Of a stretch of DNA of 64,000 bases, positions 42,526 through 51,847 are shown piece by piece (position 1 is the stretch's first letter; each line of letters begins with the position of its first letter). The notes beneath the pieces are model-generated. The model did not search any database. It was not told the DNA's origin and saw only the letters and a list, made by a program, of their open reading frames with translations. Source of the stretch: Armatimonadota bacterium (GTDB lineage Bacteria > Armatimonadota > Fimbriimonadia > Fimbriimonadales > Fimbriimonadaceae). The stretch covers positions 253,375 through 317,374 of the forward strand of contig JAFDWS010000001.1 of NCBI GenBank assembly GCA_018268375.1. The letters run 5' to 3'. A program made the position numbers and the translations under genes.

Positions 42526-43425
42526 TCAGCGCGAGACGGCCCAGATACGGACGCAACCATCGGCATGGCCGGTCAGCAATTGGCCGTCGTCATCGACCGC
42601 GAGGCTGACAAGGCGCTGACTGCCAACGGGTTGTGACCGCACCCTGCCTGAGATCAAATCGTGGAAGACGACCTCGTGGCCTTGTCCAAAGACCAGGGTT
42701 CCTTCGTCCGGCGTCAAATCGAGGATCGGGGCGCCCGGGTGGAGCGGAATCTCAAGGAACGGGGCTTCCTCCTCGAGCCTCCAGAGCGAAATGATGTCGG
42801 TCTCTCGCAGGGCGACGACACCGGTCACGGTCGAATATCTGAATCCATAGGCGTGTCTGCCGGTTCGGTGCAAAGACGTCTTCCGGCCAGTGTGAAGCTC
42901 CCACGTGGTCACCGAGTAAGAGTCGGCCGCTACGATCCGCGTATTGGCCTCGTCGATCGCGACCCAGTTCGGGGAATCGTTATCGCGCGTCCGCCACACG
43001 AGCTTGCCGTTCGGGCTCAGGAAACAGAGGCTGCCATTGTCGAAGCAGGCCACGATCGCGCCCGTCGAGGACCGCTGAAAGTCATGCGGCGACGAAACCA
43101 AGAACGGCAAGTACTCAAACGGCCGATATCTCCAGACGACCGCTTGGTCTTCGATCGACATCGCAACCAGGTAACCACCGCGAGCGATGATCGCGGAGGT
43201 CCCGTCGTCGGTGAAGGCCGCGGCCCTCAATAGATCAATCGGACGAAGGCGAGGGCTCAGTGACTTCATCTCGAACTTGTGGACGGGGATGCCGTGGGCC
43301 CAGATGACAGCCCGCATCTCGGTGTCGCCTGTCAACAAAAGACCGTCCGGACCGGGAGCGATCAATCGGACCGGCGCGTCGTGCGCACGAAGTTCTTGTT
43401 CTGCCTGGGGGAGCGTGTCAGTCAT
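42526..43425 (-). CDS. WD40/PQQ-like beta-propeller protein
   Basis: 299 residues with no signal peptide. Repeating blocks end in W-D/W-R-like turns (MRAVIWAHGIPVHKFEM, QAVVWRYRPFEY, LVWRTRDNDSPNWVAID, TTWELHTGRKTSL, ISLWRLEEEAPFL, CVRIWAVSR), spaced about 40 residues, consistent with a seven-bladed propeller. Probably a protein-protein scaffold. I take ATG 43425, since the upstream extension to 43464 overlaps the divergent promoter. Confidence 0.7.
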   Translation of the reverse strand: MTDTLPQAEQELRAHDAPVRLIAPGPDGLLLTGDTEMRAVIWAHGIPVHKFEMKSLSPRLRPIDLLRAAAFTDDGTSAIIARGGYLVAMSIEDQAVVWRYRPFEYLPFLVSSPHDFQRSSTGAIVACFDNGSLCFLSPNGKLVWRTRDNDSPNWVAIDEANTRIVAADSYSVTTWELHTGRKTSLHRTGRHAYGFRYSTVTGVVALRETDIISLWRLEEEAPFLEIPLHPGAPILDLTPDEGTLVFGQGHEVVFHDLISGRVRSQPVGSQRLVSLAVDDDGQLLTGHADGCVRIWAVSR

Positions 43426-43472
43426 GGAATTCTCCGCGTTACCGCCCGGACTGCCGGGCCACAATGCTTTGA

Positions 43473-44087
43473 GTGCTTATTTCTCCTTTGACGCACGAAA
43501 CCGTTCCCAAGGTCGCAGATCTGCAGCGAGTTTGCTTCCCGCCTCCCTTTCCCGCTGACCTGTTGTGGACGCGCGACCAACTGGAGAGTCACCTCCAGGT
43601 GTTTCCAGAGGGACAGTTCGTGGCGACCGCCGACGGCGAGGTCATCGGGAGCGCAAGCAGCCTCGTCATTGACGAGGACAACTGGACCAAGCATGCGGAC
43701 TGGGAAACGACCGTGGGCGGGCACAGGTTTTCCCGCCATTCTCAGTTCGGCACGACCTTGTACGGCGCAGACGTCAGCGTCCGCCCCGATTGGCGTGGGC
43801 GAGGCGTCGCCCGGGCGCTCTACAAAGCACGATTCGACCTCGTCTGTGACATGGGCCTTGTCCGGTTCGGGACGGCCTGTCGAATTCCGGATTGGCTGAC
43901 CTGGTCGTCATCCAACCCCGGCCAGGATCAGTTCGCGTACTGCCAGGCTGTGGCGTCCGGAACTGTCACCGACCGGACAATGACCCCACTCGTTCGAATC
44001 GGCTTAAGTCTTGTCGACATAGCGATCGGCCACATGGAAGACCCGGAGTCAGGGAACTCAGCGGCGATCCTGGAGTGGCGGCCATGA
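43473..44087 (+). CDS. GNAT family acetyltransferase
   Basis: 204 residues from GTG. The acetyl-CoA-binding loop is in GADVSVRPDWRGRGVARALYKARF (the RGRGVA of motif A). The N-terminus ETVPKVADLQRVCFPPPF is typical of the GNAT family often joined to a nitrilase. The target is unknown. CACAAT ends 7 nt before the GTG. Its stop overlaps the start of the nitrilase gene (ATGA), and in other bacteria the two domains occur as a single fused protein. Confidence 0.85.
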   Translation: MLISPLTHETVPKVADLQRVCFPPPFPADLLWTRDQLESHLQVFPEGQFVATADGEVIGSASSLVIDEDNWTKHADWETTVGGHRFSRHSQFGTTLYGADVSVRPDWRGRGVARALYKARFDLVCDMGLVRFGTACRIPDWLTWSSSNPGQDQFAYCQAVASGTVTDRTMTPLVRIGLSLVDIAIGHMEDPESGNSAAILEWRP

Positions 44088-44932
44088 GGATCGCCGCCGT
44101 GAACTGGTCATTGGACGCCCACGGGTCGGTGAAGGCCTTTTTCGATCACATGGAAAGGCTGCTGGCACGGTGCGAAGGAGCTGACCTCGTGGTCATGCCA
44201 GAGCTTTGCTCACTGGAGATTCTCGGAGAGCATCCGACGCCCGCCACGACCGACATGCCGGGTCTCTTGGCCGACGAACTCGCCCCCCACGTTGGTCGCT
44301 TTGCCGAAATGGCTCGGAAGTTCGACTGCACCCTGGTTGGCGGTTCACATTTCGTCCGGACTCCGAGCGGAGTCGTGAACACGGCCATCGTCGCCTGGTC
44401 CGACGGCCGCGTCACTGCCGACGTTCCGAAGGTGACGATGACCAGGTTCGAAGCCGACGAGTGGGGCGTCGTGGGCGGAACCGGCCTCCGGCACCTTGAC
44501 GCTCAAGTCGGAGTGACCGTGTGCTACGACTGCGAGTTTCCCGAGTCCGGACACCGCCTCGCTGAATCGGGAGTCCTCGTTCAGGCCGTCCCCGCCTTCA
44601 CCGAGTCCCGGTACGGGTTTCAAAGGGTTCGATGGAGCTGCCATGCGAGAGCGATCGAGAACCAGATCCTTGTCGTTCACGCGTCTTTGGTCGGAGACCT
44701 CGGGGCCGAGCCTGTCCCCTCGACATTCGGCTCTTCCGCCATCGTAACCCCGAGTATCGAGCCGTTTCCTGAGACGGCCGTTCTCGCCGAAACTTGGGAG
44801 CCCGACGGCATCGCGATCGCCGACGTGGACTTAGGTTTGATCGAATTGGCCCGCCGGTCTGGCGATGTGAGGAACTGGGCGGACCGAAGTTCGCAGGACT
44901 GGAGCGTGAGCGCGCCTACTTTTGTTGGGTGA
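44084..44932 (+). CDS. Carbon-nitrogen hydrolase (nitrilase superfamily)
   Basis: 282 residues. The catalytic Glu-Lys-Cys triad is visible: Glu in DLVVMPELCSLE, Lys in ADVPKVTMTRFE and Cys in GVTVCYDCEFPE. It resembles the nitrilase half of GNAT-nitrilase fusions (YhcX-like), which hydrolyse or transfer amides of unknown substrates. It is translated from an ATG overlapping the GNAT stop, so both proteins probably act together. Its 3' end overlaps the convergent lipoprotein gene by 17 bp. Confidence 0.88.
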   Translation: MRIAAVNWSLDAHGSVKAFFDHMERLLARCEGADLVVMPELCSLEILGEHPTPATTDMPGLLADELAPHVGRFAEMARKFDCTLVGGSHFVRTPSGVVNTAIVAWSDGRVTADVPKVTMTRFEADEWGVVGGTGLRHLDAQVGVTVCYDCEFPESGHRLAESGVLVQAVPAFTESRYGFQRVRWSCHARAIENQILVVHASLVGDLGAEPVPSTFGSSAIVTPSIEPFPETAVLAETWEPDGIAIADVDLGLIELARRSGDVRNWADRSSQDWSVSAPTFVG

Positions 44933-45371
44933 TCCAGGCGAGGGCGACCGTCTTCTTGTGGTCGGCCGCGGGGCCGAGCATCACTTCGACATCGAAGCCC
45001 TTGTCCGTCTTGCCGTCGATCTTGGCCGCGTCCGCCCCCCCGGTGAAGTGAGGATCCTTAAGAGAGTCCATGAAGAAGCCCGTCGTTTTCGCGACATCGC
45101 CGTCCACATAGAGCTTCACGTAATACGTGCGTTTGTACGAGAGTTCAGTGACGGTCGAACTTGTCGGCGACTCGTCCAGAATGGTTCCGCTCGGAGTCTT
45201 TAAGCCAAGTCTGTCGACATCTGCCAGAGTCTTGGCGGCAGGTTGGGCAGGTTCCACCTGCCGGTGCATCTCATCGTTCACCTGTTGCAAAGAGGCTGTC
45301 CCTGAGGGAGGCGTGCAACCCCACGCCGCAAAAGCGAGCAAACAGACGAATCCAGCGGTACGGGCTAGCAC
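44916..45371 (-). CDS. Small lipoprotein of unknown function
   Basis: 151 residues from GTG. Lipobox FAAWGC at about 14-19. The mature part is a soluble alpha/beta domain with TYYVKLYVDGDVAKTTGFFMDSL, possibly an SH3/NTF2-sized fold. No family is recognised. CATAAT ends exactly 6 nt before the GTG although it follows the L,D-transpeptidase gene by only 20 bp, so it may have its own promoter as well as readthrough. Confidence 0.65.
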   Translation of the reverse strand: MLARTAGFVCLLAFAAWGCTPPSGTASLQQVNDEMHRQVEPAQPAAKTLADVDRLGLKTPSGTILDESPTSSTVTELSYKRTYYVKLYVDGDVAKTTGFFMDSLKDPHFTGGADAAKIDGKTDKGFDVEVMLGPAADHKKTVALAWITQQK

Positions 45372-45391
45372 AAGGCTATTATGAAGCAGGC

Positions 45392-46123
45392 CTACTGGCC
45401 CGACTGGCCCTTGTCGGACTTAGCACTGAAGTCGTGCTGAATCGAGACTGGGGTCCCCAGATCAACCCACTCGTAGAACCACCGGGCTGCGTTCTTGCCG
45501 TGAAGGGGCATGCGGATGCATCCATGGGAAGCTGGATAGCGCGGCACGCTACGGTAACCGTGGATAAAGATGTCCCCATTCACTTGAACGCTCCAAGGCA
45601 TCGGAGCATTGTCATAGAGTCGGGAATAGTGCATTCGGGCTTTTGTCCGGGCCGCGAAGTTGCCACGGGGCGTCGAATGGCCGGACCGGCCACTGCTGAT
45701 GTTGGTCTCCATGACGAGAATGTCGCCCTGCCAAGCTCGCAGGAGCTGCTCTTCGATGCTCACTTCCACACGCTTCGTTCCTTCCGCAAAAACGTACTCC
45801 TTGCCCATGTAATCGACCTTGAAGGCATCTTTGTCCTTGGTGACTACGGCTCCTATCTCCCCAAGCTTGGAGACATCGAAGAGTTTCGTTCCGTCGAAGA
45901 GCGTCGTGAACTCCGTCTCGGGGAGGCTGACCTCGCCCAAGCCGACCATGCGTTTCTCGGCGTCGTAAGTGACCTCAAGTCCAAAAGCTGCGGCGAGAGC
46001 GCGCAACGGGGCGTACATCTGGCCTGGTTTTGAAGCGAAAGTGACGCCAGGCAGCGAATCGGCCACCGCACCGAATGAGGCTGCAAGGAGCGTTAAGCTC
46101 GCTACCCACTTCGAGAAGCTCAT
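45392..46123 (-). CDS. L,D-transpeptidase (YkuD) with copper-amine-oxidase-N-like domain
   Basis: 243 residues. A signal peptide (MSFSKWVASLTLLAASFGAVA) is followed by a short stalk-like domain with YAPLRALAAAFGLEVTYDAEKRMV (about 35-75), as in CuAO-N/stalk domains. The YkuD catalytic domain carries HGYRSVPRYPASHGCIRMP, where Ser-His-Gly-Cys holds the catalytic Cys and His. It forms 3-3 or other L,D cross-links in peptidoglycan or attaches proteins. TATAAT ends 10 nt before the ATG. Confidence 0.9.
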   Translation of the reverse strand: MSFSKWVASLTLLAASFGAVADSLPGVTFASKPGQMYAPLRALAAAFGLEVTYDAEKRMVGLGEVSLPETEFTTLFDGTKLFDVSKLGEIGAVVTKDKDAFKVDYMGKEYVFAEGTKRVEVSIEEQLLRAWQGDILVMETNISSGRSGHSTPRGNFAARTKARMHYSRLYDNAPMPWSVQVNGDIFIHGYRSVPRYPASHGCIRMPLHGKNAARWFYEWVDLGTPVSIQHDFSAKSDKGQSGQ

Positions 46124-46225
46124 AATAGCGGTAATTATAGGTGCTTTTGCCGGTTTGTTTAGAGTAGTTTTCGGACTAACCGCCTAGTCTTGGCGGCCAG
46201 CAAAACCTCATTCCCTGAGATTCCC

Positions 46226-47410
46226 ATGAACCTTCACGCCGAAAAGCTCGCTCAAGCGTCAAAGTTGGTCGCAGATTCGGACCTTGGCGCATGGTTGCTC
46301 TTTGTCCGCGAGACGGCTCACGGATCGGATCCCGTCCTCCCCTTGTTCCTTCACGGTGGCCTGACTTGGCAAAGCGCCGTTTGTCTCGGGGCGGACGGCA
46401 GCAAGGTGGCGATTGTCGGCAATTACGATGCAGACCCTCTGGTCTCCTCAGGTCATTGGGACGAGGTCGTGCCCTACCTCGGCGACATCAAGCCAAGCCT
46501 GCTTGAAGTGCTGGAGCGGTGCGTACCACAGGGACGGTCGATCGGACTGAACTATTCGTTGAGCGACGACAAGGCGGATGGTTTGACCCACGGAATGTGG
46601 CTGCTGGTGAACCAATACGTTGCGGGCACCCGGTTCGAGGGCAAGTTCGTCTCGGCCGAGTCTCTCGCGTCCAAATTGCGTGGACAGAAGACCGCCACTG
46701 AACTGCGACTGATCCGAGCCGCCATCTCGGAAGGCGACCGCCTCTTTACCGACATCGAGTCATTCGCCAAGGAGGGTGTCTCCGAGCGCGCGGTGTTCAA
46801 CCACGTCCACACCCTTATGGCCGAGAGAGGACTGGGCTGGGCTTGGGACGAGGCGGGCGATCCTATCGTGAACTCGGGGCCAGACTCCATGATCGGCCAT
46901 GGGGTTCCGTCGGACTCAGTAACGCTCCAGCCTGGCCACGTCTTCCACGTCGACTTGGGCGTGACGAAAGAGAGCTACTGTTCAGACGTCCAGCGCTGCT
47001 GGTATGTAGGGGACCGGCTGCCGCCAGACGTTGTCGACGCCTGCGATGCAGTCAACAAGGCGATCGACGCTGGGGCCGCAGTGCTCCGGCCAGGCGTCGC
47101 GGGATGGGAAGTGGACGCGGCCGGCCGGGCTTCGATCGTGGGCTCTGGCTATCCGGAGTACCTTCACGCCCTTGGGCACCAGGTGGGCAGGTCTGCGCAC
47201 GACGGAGGGACGGTTCTGGCGCCGAAATGGGAGCGCTATGGAAAAACGCCGTTCGGAGCAGTCCTTGAAGGCGAGGTCTATACGCTCGAACTCGGCGTCA
47301 CCATCGAAGGGCGCGGTTACCTGGGGATCGAAGAGATGGTCGTCGTGACCGCCGAAGGTTGCGAGTTCCTTACAGAACGCCAATTGTCGATACCTTGCAT
47401 TCAAGCCTGA
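46226..47410 (+). CDS. M24 family metallopeptidase (Xaa-Pro aminopeptidase-like)
   Basis: 394 residues. The N-terminal creatinase-like domain is at 1-150 and the pita-bread peptidase domain at 155-390. Metal ligands are Asp in VFHVDLGVTKESYCSDVQ (two Asp), His in HALGHQVGR, Glu in YTLELGVTIE and Glu in GIEEMVVVT. It likely removes N-terminal residues before proline or cleaves related dipeptides in the cytoplasm. I start at MNLHAEKL (46226); the frame extends to 46190 without a better ribosome site. Confidence 0.85.
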   Translation: MNLHAEKLAQASKLVADSDLGAWLLFVRETAHGSDPVLPLFLHGGLTWQSAVCLGADGSKVAIVGNYDADPLVSSGHWDEVVPYLGDIKPSLLEVLERCVPQGRSIGLNYSLSDDKADGLTHGMWLLVNQYVAGTRFEGKFVSAESLASKLRGQKTATELRLIRAAISEGDRLFTDIESFAKEGVSERAVFNHVHTLMAERGLGWAWDEAGDPIVNSGPDSMIGHGVPSDSVTLQPGHVFHVDLGVTKESYCSDVQRCWYVGDRLPPDVVDACDAVNKAIDAGAAVLRPGVAGWEVDAAGRASIVGSGYPEYLHALGHQVGRSAHDGGTVLAPKWERYGKTPFGAVLEGEVYTLELGVTIEGRGYLGIEEMVVVTAEGCEFLTERQLSIPCIQA

Positions 47411-47461
47411 GCTAATTGCCAGGCCTACCCCGCGTGTCCGGCGGATATCATGGAGGTACCC

Positions 47462-49384
47462 ATGTTCCCCGCGGTCGCATCTCTTTGTCTTGCCTCGCTC
47501 AACGCGCCGGTTATGATCGACGGCGAGTTGTGCCATCCGACGCGGCTTATGGTGAAGGCTCCCGTTCAAGCGACACTCGCAGCCGCGTCCCGCATCGGCG
47601 CCCACATCGAACGCCGCATCCCCGAGATCGGCTGGCAAGTGGTCACCGTGCCAAGTGGCCGGCTCTTGGCCAGCAAGCGCGCCCTCGAAGCGTCGACCGG
47701 CGTCCAGTTGGTCGAGTTCGACCACGCGGCCCGGCTTGCGTATACGCCAAATGATCCCCTTTGGGGTGCGCAATGGCACATGCGGACAATCAAAGCGGAC
47801 CTGGCGTGGGACACCAGCTTCGGCAGCAGCCAAGTGATCGTCGCGGTCATCGACACTGGCGTCCTCCGGACTCACGAGGACCTCGCCGCCAATATGTGGG
47901 AGAACACGGGAGAGATCCCCGGGAACAACATTGACGACGACAACAACGGTTATGTCGACGACCGGTATGGCTGGGACTTTGCCAACGGGGACAACAGCCC
48001 CGAGGACGACTACGGCCACGGCACAGCTTGCGCCGGCATCGTTGCGGCGGTGCAGGACAACAACATTGGTGTCACTGGTGTCGCTCCTCGCGCCCGGATC
48101 ATGAACCTTAAGGCCACGAACAATGATGGCTACCTCTTCGACTCCTACCTGGCACCCGCTTACATCTACGGAGCGAACATGGGCGCCCGGGTCTTCAGCA
48201 TGAGCTACTTCTCTGACCGCGTCAGCCAATCAGAGAAAGACGCGATGAATTACGCGGTCGCACATGGCGTCCTTCCCGTCGCTGCTGCAGGCAACTCGTC
48301 CAGCGTGATCCCTTTTTATCCTGGAGCGTACGAGAACGTGCTGAGCGTCGCCGCCGTTGACGGCAACAACAACCGTTCCTGGTTCTCCGACTACGGCTCC
48401 TGGGTCGACGTCGCCGCACCTGGCGAAGGCTTGACGACGACAGCAGCCGATGGCACATACACCGGATTTGGCGGAACGAGCGGCGCTTGCCCCCACGTGG
48501 CCGGGGTCGCCGCGCTCCTCATTGGGGCAAAGCTGAACGCGACGCCGACCGAAGTACGAACCGCGATCGAAGACACCGCTACGTTGCTGAACCAGCCTCC
48601 CTATGGCGAGTTCTCCAACTACGGCCTCGTGAACGCCCAGGCAGCCCTCCAGGCGCTCCTCAACAACCCCGCGCCGGCGAAACCCGCTGTTGTCCGCTAT
48701 ATCTCGACGCTGGGGCAGGGTCCCGGACAAAGCCGCATCGATCCCTCGAATTCCGTCACAGCAAGAATCTACGGCCGAGGTTTCCAGGCCCTGCAGAACC
48801 TTGCTGTCAAGCGAAACGGCGTCCCCGCCCAGATCATCGCGCGATCAAGGGACTGGATCGATTTCAAACTCGTTTATCGGCAGCCGGGCGACGTGTCAGT
48901 CTGGGACGGCGCCACATTGATTGCCCAAGTCCCTAACCCAGCGGTCAAGCGGACCTGTAGGCCACTGATTGAAGCCTCGGCTCCGAGCGCCTGGGTGGAC
49001 GGCGGCTTCCGAGAGGGCCTGACGGACGACGGTCAGTTTGTCGTTGGGCACAGAGACCAGGACGGCAACGTGATCCTGCAAGGAACCTTCAGAAACGTGC
49101 TGAACTCGCCCTCCGAACTCCGGATCCGCCGCTCCTATGCCGTCGGCGGTGGCAGCGAAGAGCTCCAGCTCTATGACTGGAGGTCTGCCTCGTACCCATA
49201 TGCGAGTTGGATCACGATCCGTTCTGGGCCCTGCCTGGCCCAAGCGTCCACAGACACCGTCTCAATTGCCGACATCAGCCGATTCATCGATGTCGAAGGC
49301 ACAGTGTACTTCCGCTTGGTTGCGACGGGCACGCCCGAGAACGAAGCGGTGAACATTGACAGCCTCCGGCTCCAAGACCGTTGA
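47462..49384 (+). CDS. Secreted subtilisin-like serine peptidase (S8)
   Basis: 640 residues. GGAGGT 4 nt before ATG 47462 fixes the start. A signal (MFPAVASLCLASLNAP) and an inhibitor-like propeptide (about 20-95) precede the catalytic domain (about 110-405). Catalytic residues are Asp in VIVAVIDTGVLR, His in DDYGHGTACAGI and Ser in GFGGTSGACPHVAGV; the oxyanion Asn is in AAAGNSSS. An EIPGNNIDDDNNGYVDD loop looks like a calcium site. The C-terminal 220 residues form two beta domains, including an IPT-like block. Probably a degradative extracellular protease. Confidence 0.92.
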   Translation: MFPAVASLCLASLNAPVMIDGELCHPTRLMVKAPVQATLAAASRIGAHIERRIPEIGWQVVTVPSGRLLASKRALEASTGVQLVEFDHAARLAYTPNDPLWGAQWHMRTIKADLAWDTSFGSSQVIVAVIDTGVLRTHEDLAANMWENTGEIPGNNIDDDNNGYVDDRYGWDFANGDNSPEDDYGHGTACAGIVAAVQDNNIGVTGVAPRARIMNLKATNNDGYLFDSYLAPAYIYGANMGARVFSMSYFSDRVSQSEKDAMNYAVAHGVLPVAAAGNSSSVIPFYPGAYENVLSVAAVDGNNNRSWFSDYGSWVDVAAPGEGLTTTAADGTYTGFGGTSGACPHVAGVAALLIGAKLNATPTEVRTAIEDTATLLNQPPYGEFSNYGLVNAQAALQALLNNPAPAKPAVVRYISTLGQGPGQSRIDPSNSVTARIYGRGFQALQNLAVKRNGVPAQIIARSRDWIDFKLVYRQPGDVSVWDGATLIAQVPNPAVKRTCRPLIEASAPSAWVDGGFREGLTDDGQFVVGHRDQDGNVILQGTFRNVLNSPSELRIRRSYAVGGGSEELQLYDWRSASYPYASWITIRSGPCLAQASTDTVSIADISRFIDVEGTVYFRLVATGTPENEAVNIDSLRLQDR

Positions 49385-51541
49385 TCAGGTGAGTCTCGAA
49401 CCGATCTGGTAGATGACGACGGCCGAGCCGTAGGCGAGCGCGGTCATGTACAGGAAGGCATAGGCAGCCCATTTCCATGAGCCGGACTCGCGCTTGATGG
49501 TGGCGAGGGTCGCCATGCACTGGGCGCACAGCGCGAAGAAGACCATCAGGCTGATCGCGGTGGGCAACGTCACCAAAGGACGACCATCCGGCCACGTCGC
49601 CTTCGCGAGGGCCTTGCGCAGGTCGGGCGACTTCTCGTCGATGTCGCCACCCAGGTCGAAGATGATGCCCATCGCGCTGACGACGACTTCTCGTGCGGGG
49701 AACGCCGCCAAGATCGCGGTGGTGAGCCTCCAGTCGAACCCCGCCGGGATGAAGACCGGTTCGATCGTCCGACCAAATCGCCCGAGATAGGAGTCCTGAA
49801 TGCGCCTCGCATCGACATATTTCGAGAGTTCGTCGGTGGTCGCGCTCGGGTGGCTCTGGGTGTATTGCGCGCGATAGCTGAGGTCGGCCTGGTCCGACCG
49901 CGGGAAATAGAGAAGCCCCCAGATCACGATGGAGAGGAAGAAGATGATCGTCCCCGCAGTGTTCAGGAAGACCTTCGCACGAGACACGAGCGAGACGAGC
50001 ACGTCCCGAGCGCGGGGCCACTGATACCGTGGCAACTCAAGCACGAACGGAAGCCGCCGCCCCTTGAGGACACCCTTGTTCAGCAACCAGACGGTAGGGA
50101 CTGCGAACACCAAACCGACGAAGTGCATCAGGAACAGCGCAAACCCCGCCCAGGCGGGGCCGAACCTTGGCTCGACGAAGGCACCGATGAACAGCACGTA
50201 GACCGGCAATCGAGCAGAGCAACTCATCAACGGAGCGACTAACACGGTCGCCAATCGCGACCTCTGATCGGGCATCACTCTGGCGGCCATGATGCCCGGC
50301 ACGGCGCAGGCGAACGATGAGAGCAAAGGGATGAAGGCCCTTCCGTTCAGGCCGCACCAGCCGAGCATGCGGTCCATCAGGAAGGCCGCGCGCGCCAAAT
50401 ATCCAGAACCCTCGAGCAACGCGATGAAGAAGAAGAGGATGAGGATCTGCGGGAGAAACGTCAGGACAGTGCCGATGCCCGTCACGACCCCGTCCACAAC
50501 GAGCGACTGAACAAGCGGCCACCGCTCGAGCAACGGCGCGATGCCGCCCTTGACAGCATCGATGCCCGAACCGATCAGATCCATAAGGGGAGTCGCAAGC
50601 GTATAGATGCTCTGGAAGACCAGATACATCACGAGGAAGAAGAAAAGCGGCCCGAACACGCGATGGGTCAGGAAGGCGTCGATGCGGTCAGACGTGCCGC
50701 GCGACAGTTGGTTGGGGTTTTGCGACACCTCGGCCTTGATCCGGCCCGCCCAAGCGTAGCGAGACTGAGCGTCGATCGTCTTGCCCTGGGCAGTCTCGCC
50801 GAGAATCTTGGCCCGCTCCTCGTCGAACGCAGTTTTGAACTCGGGCAAGTCCTTGATCCTGCGGTTCAAGGGCGCGTTCTCGTCAAGGAGCGCTTCTCTG
50901 ACAGAGCTTTTCGTGACATCGACCCCAGCCCGGGCTAATCGCTCGTGCAGGCGGAACACCGGCTCGCGCACCACGTTAGGAAATCCGAGGTCGACCTCGG
51001 GCTTGATGTTCTCGGCCAGGGTTCTCTCGATCGCGAGCTTAAGGTTGTCGAGACCAAGGTTCTTGTGCGAGGTCACTGGCACGACTTCAACGCCCAACGC
51101 GCTCGCAAGCCGCTCGGTGTCGACAAAGTGCCCCTCCGATTTAAGGATGTCCGTCATCGTCAAGGCCACGACGGTGGGAATCTGGGCTCCAACCAGTTGG
51201 CTGAAGAAAAAGAGGTTTCGCTCGAGATGGGACGCATCGATCACGCAGACGAGAACATCGGGCTCGCCTTCTTCGGCAACGCCCGAGATCACTTCCGTGG
51301 CGACTTCCTCGTCGAGGGAGACTGCCCGCATGCTGTAGAGCCCTGGGACGTCTATGACCTCGGCGAAGCCCTCCCCCAACGGCATCCTGCCAGAAACACG
51401 TTCGACGGTGACGCCGGGATAGTTGCCGACCTTCTGGTTCGAGCCGGTCAGTGCGTTGAAGAGGCTTGTCTTACCCGAGTTAGGATTGCCGACCAGGGCG
51501 ACGAGCGCGGTGCGCTGGCGGCCTGCGACCGACCGGGACAC
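49385..51541 (-). CDS. feoB: Ferrous iron transporter FeoB
   Basis: 718 residues from GTG at 51541, two bases after the feoA stop. The cytosolic G domain has G1 GNPNSGKTS, G3 DVPGLYS and G4-like TMTD, followed by a helical spacer domain. The membrane part has two Gate motifs (SCSARLPVYVLFIGAF; FPAREVVVSAMG) and about nine helices. It imports Fe(II). G4 reads TMTD where NxxD is usual, so nucleotide specificity could be relaxed. It is the last gene of a minus-strand run from wecG. Confidence 0.95.
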   Translation of the reverse strand: MSRSVAGRQRTALVALVGNPNSGKTSLFNALTGSNQKVGNYPGVTVERVSGRMPLGEGFAEVIDVPGLYSMRAVSLDEEVATEVISGVAEEGEPDVLVCVIDASHLERNLFFFSQLVGAQIPTVVALTMTDILKSEGHFVDTERLASALGVEVVPVTSHKNLGLDNLKLAIERTLAENIKPEVDLGFPNVVREPVFRLHERLARAGVDVTKSSVREALLDENAPLNRRIKDLPEFKTAFDEERAKILGETAQGKTIDAQSRYAWAGRIKAEVSQNPNQLSRGTSDRIDAFLTHRVFGPLFFFLVMYLVFQSIYTLATPLMDLIGSGIDAVKGGIAPLLERWPLVQSLVVDGVVTGIGTVLTFLPQILILFFFIALLEGSGYLARAAFLMDRMLGWCGLNGRAFIPLLSSFACAVPGIMAARVMPDQRSRLATVLVAPLMSCSARLPVYVLFIGAFVEPRFGPAWAGFALFLMHFVGLVFAVPTVWLLNKGVLKGRRLPFVLELPRYQWPRARDVLVSLVSRAKVFLNTAGTIIFFLSIVIWGLLYFPRSDQADLSYRAQYTQSHPSATTDELSKYVDARRIQDSYLGRFGRTIEPVFIPAGFDWRLTTAILAAFPAREVVVSAMGIIFDLGGDIDEKSPDLRKALAKATWPDGRPLVTLPTAISLMVFFALCAQCMATLATIKRESGSWKWAAYAFLYMTALAYGSAVVIYQIGSRLT

Positions 51542-51543
51542 GC

Positions 51544-51813
51544 TCAGCTCACCTTTTCTACAGTGATCTCTGCAGTCTCCTTCCGGCGAAGGCAAATGCG
51601 GGTACCGCGAACGTCGATCTCAATAGGGTCGCCCAAGGGCGCGACCTTCGTGACCGTGAACTCGGTTCCTGGGGTCAGGCCCATTTCCATGAGCCGACAC
51701 GAGGTCTGTCCGTTAGTGTCGACACAAATCACGCGGCACTTTGATCCGAGGCAGAGCCCTTCCAAGCCGCAGACGGTCTTCTTTGTGGGATCGGACACCT
51801 TCAATGAAAACAT
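51544..51813 (-). CDS. feoA: Ferrous iron transport accessory protein FeoA
   Basis: 89 residues. An SH3-like FeoA domain is visible in SCRLMEMGLTPGTEFTVTKVAPLGDPIEIDVRGTRICLRRKETAEITVE. It carries an N-terminal extension with Cys (VCGLEGLCLGSKCRVICVD) that may bind metal. It regulates FeoB. The stop is 2 nt from the feoB start, so the two are tightly coupled. A Fur site was not found upstream. Confidence 0.92.
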   Translation of the reverse strand: MFSLKVSDPTKKTVCGLEGLCLGSKCRVICVDTNGQTSCRLMEMGLTPGTEFTVTKVAPLGDPIEIDVRGTRICLRRKETAEITVEKVS

Positions 51814-51847
51814 ACCACAAGCAGGTCAAATTCCCGCTTGGGCTAGG

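Noticed and set aside
46982..48229. 415-codon minus-strand frame across the M24 peptidase and subtilase genes
   Set aside because: It spans two genuine plus-strand genes and their intergenic gap; no family motif.
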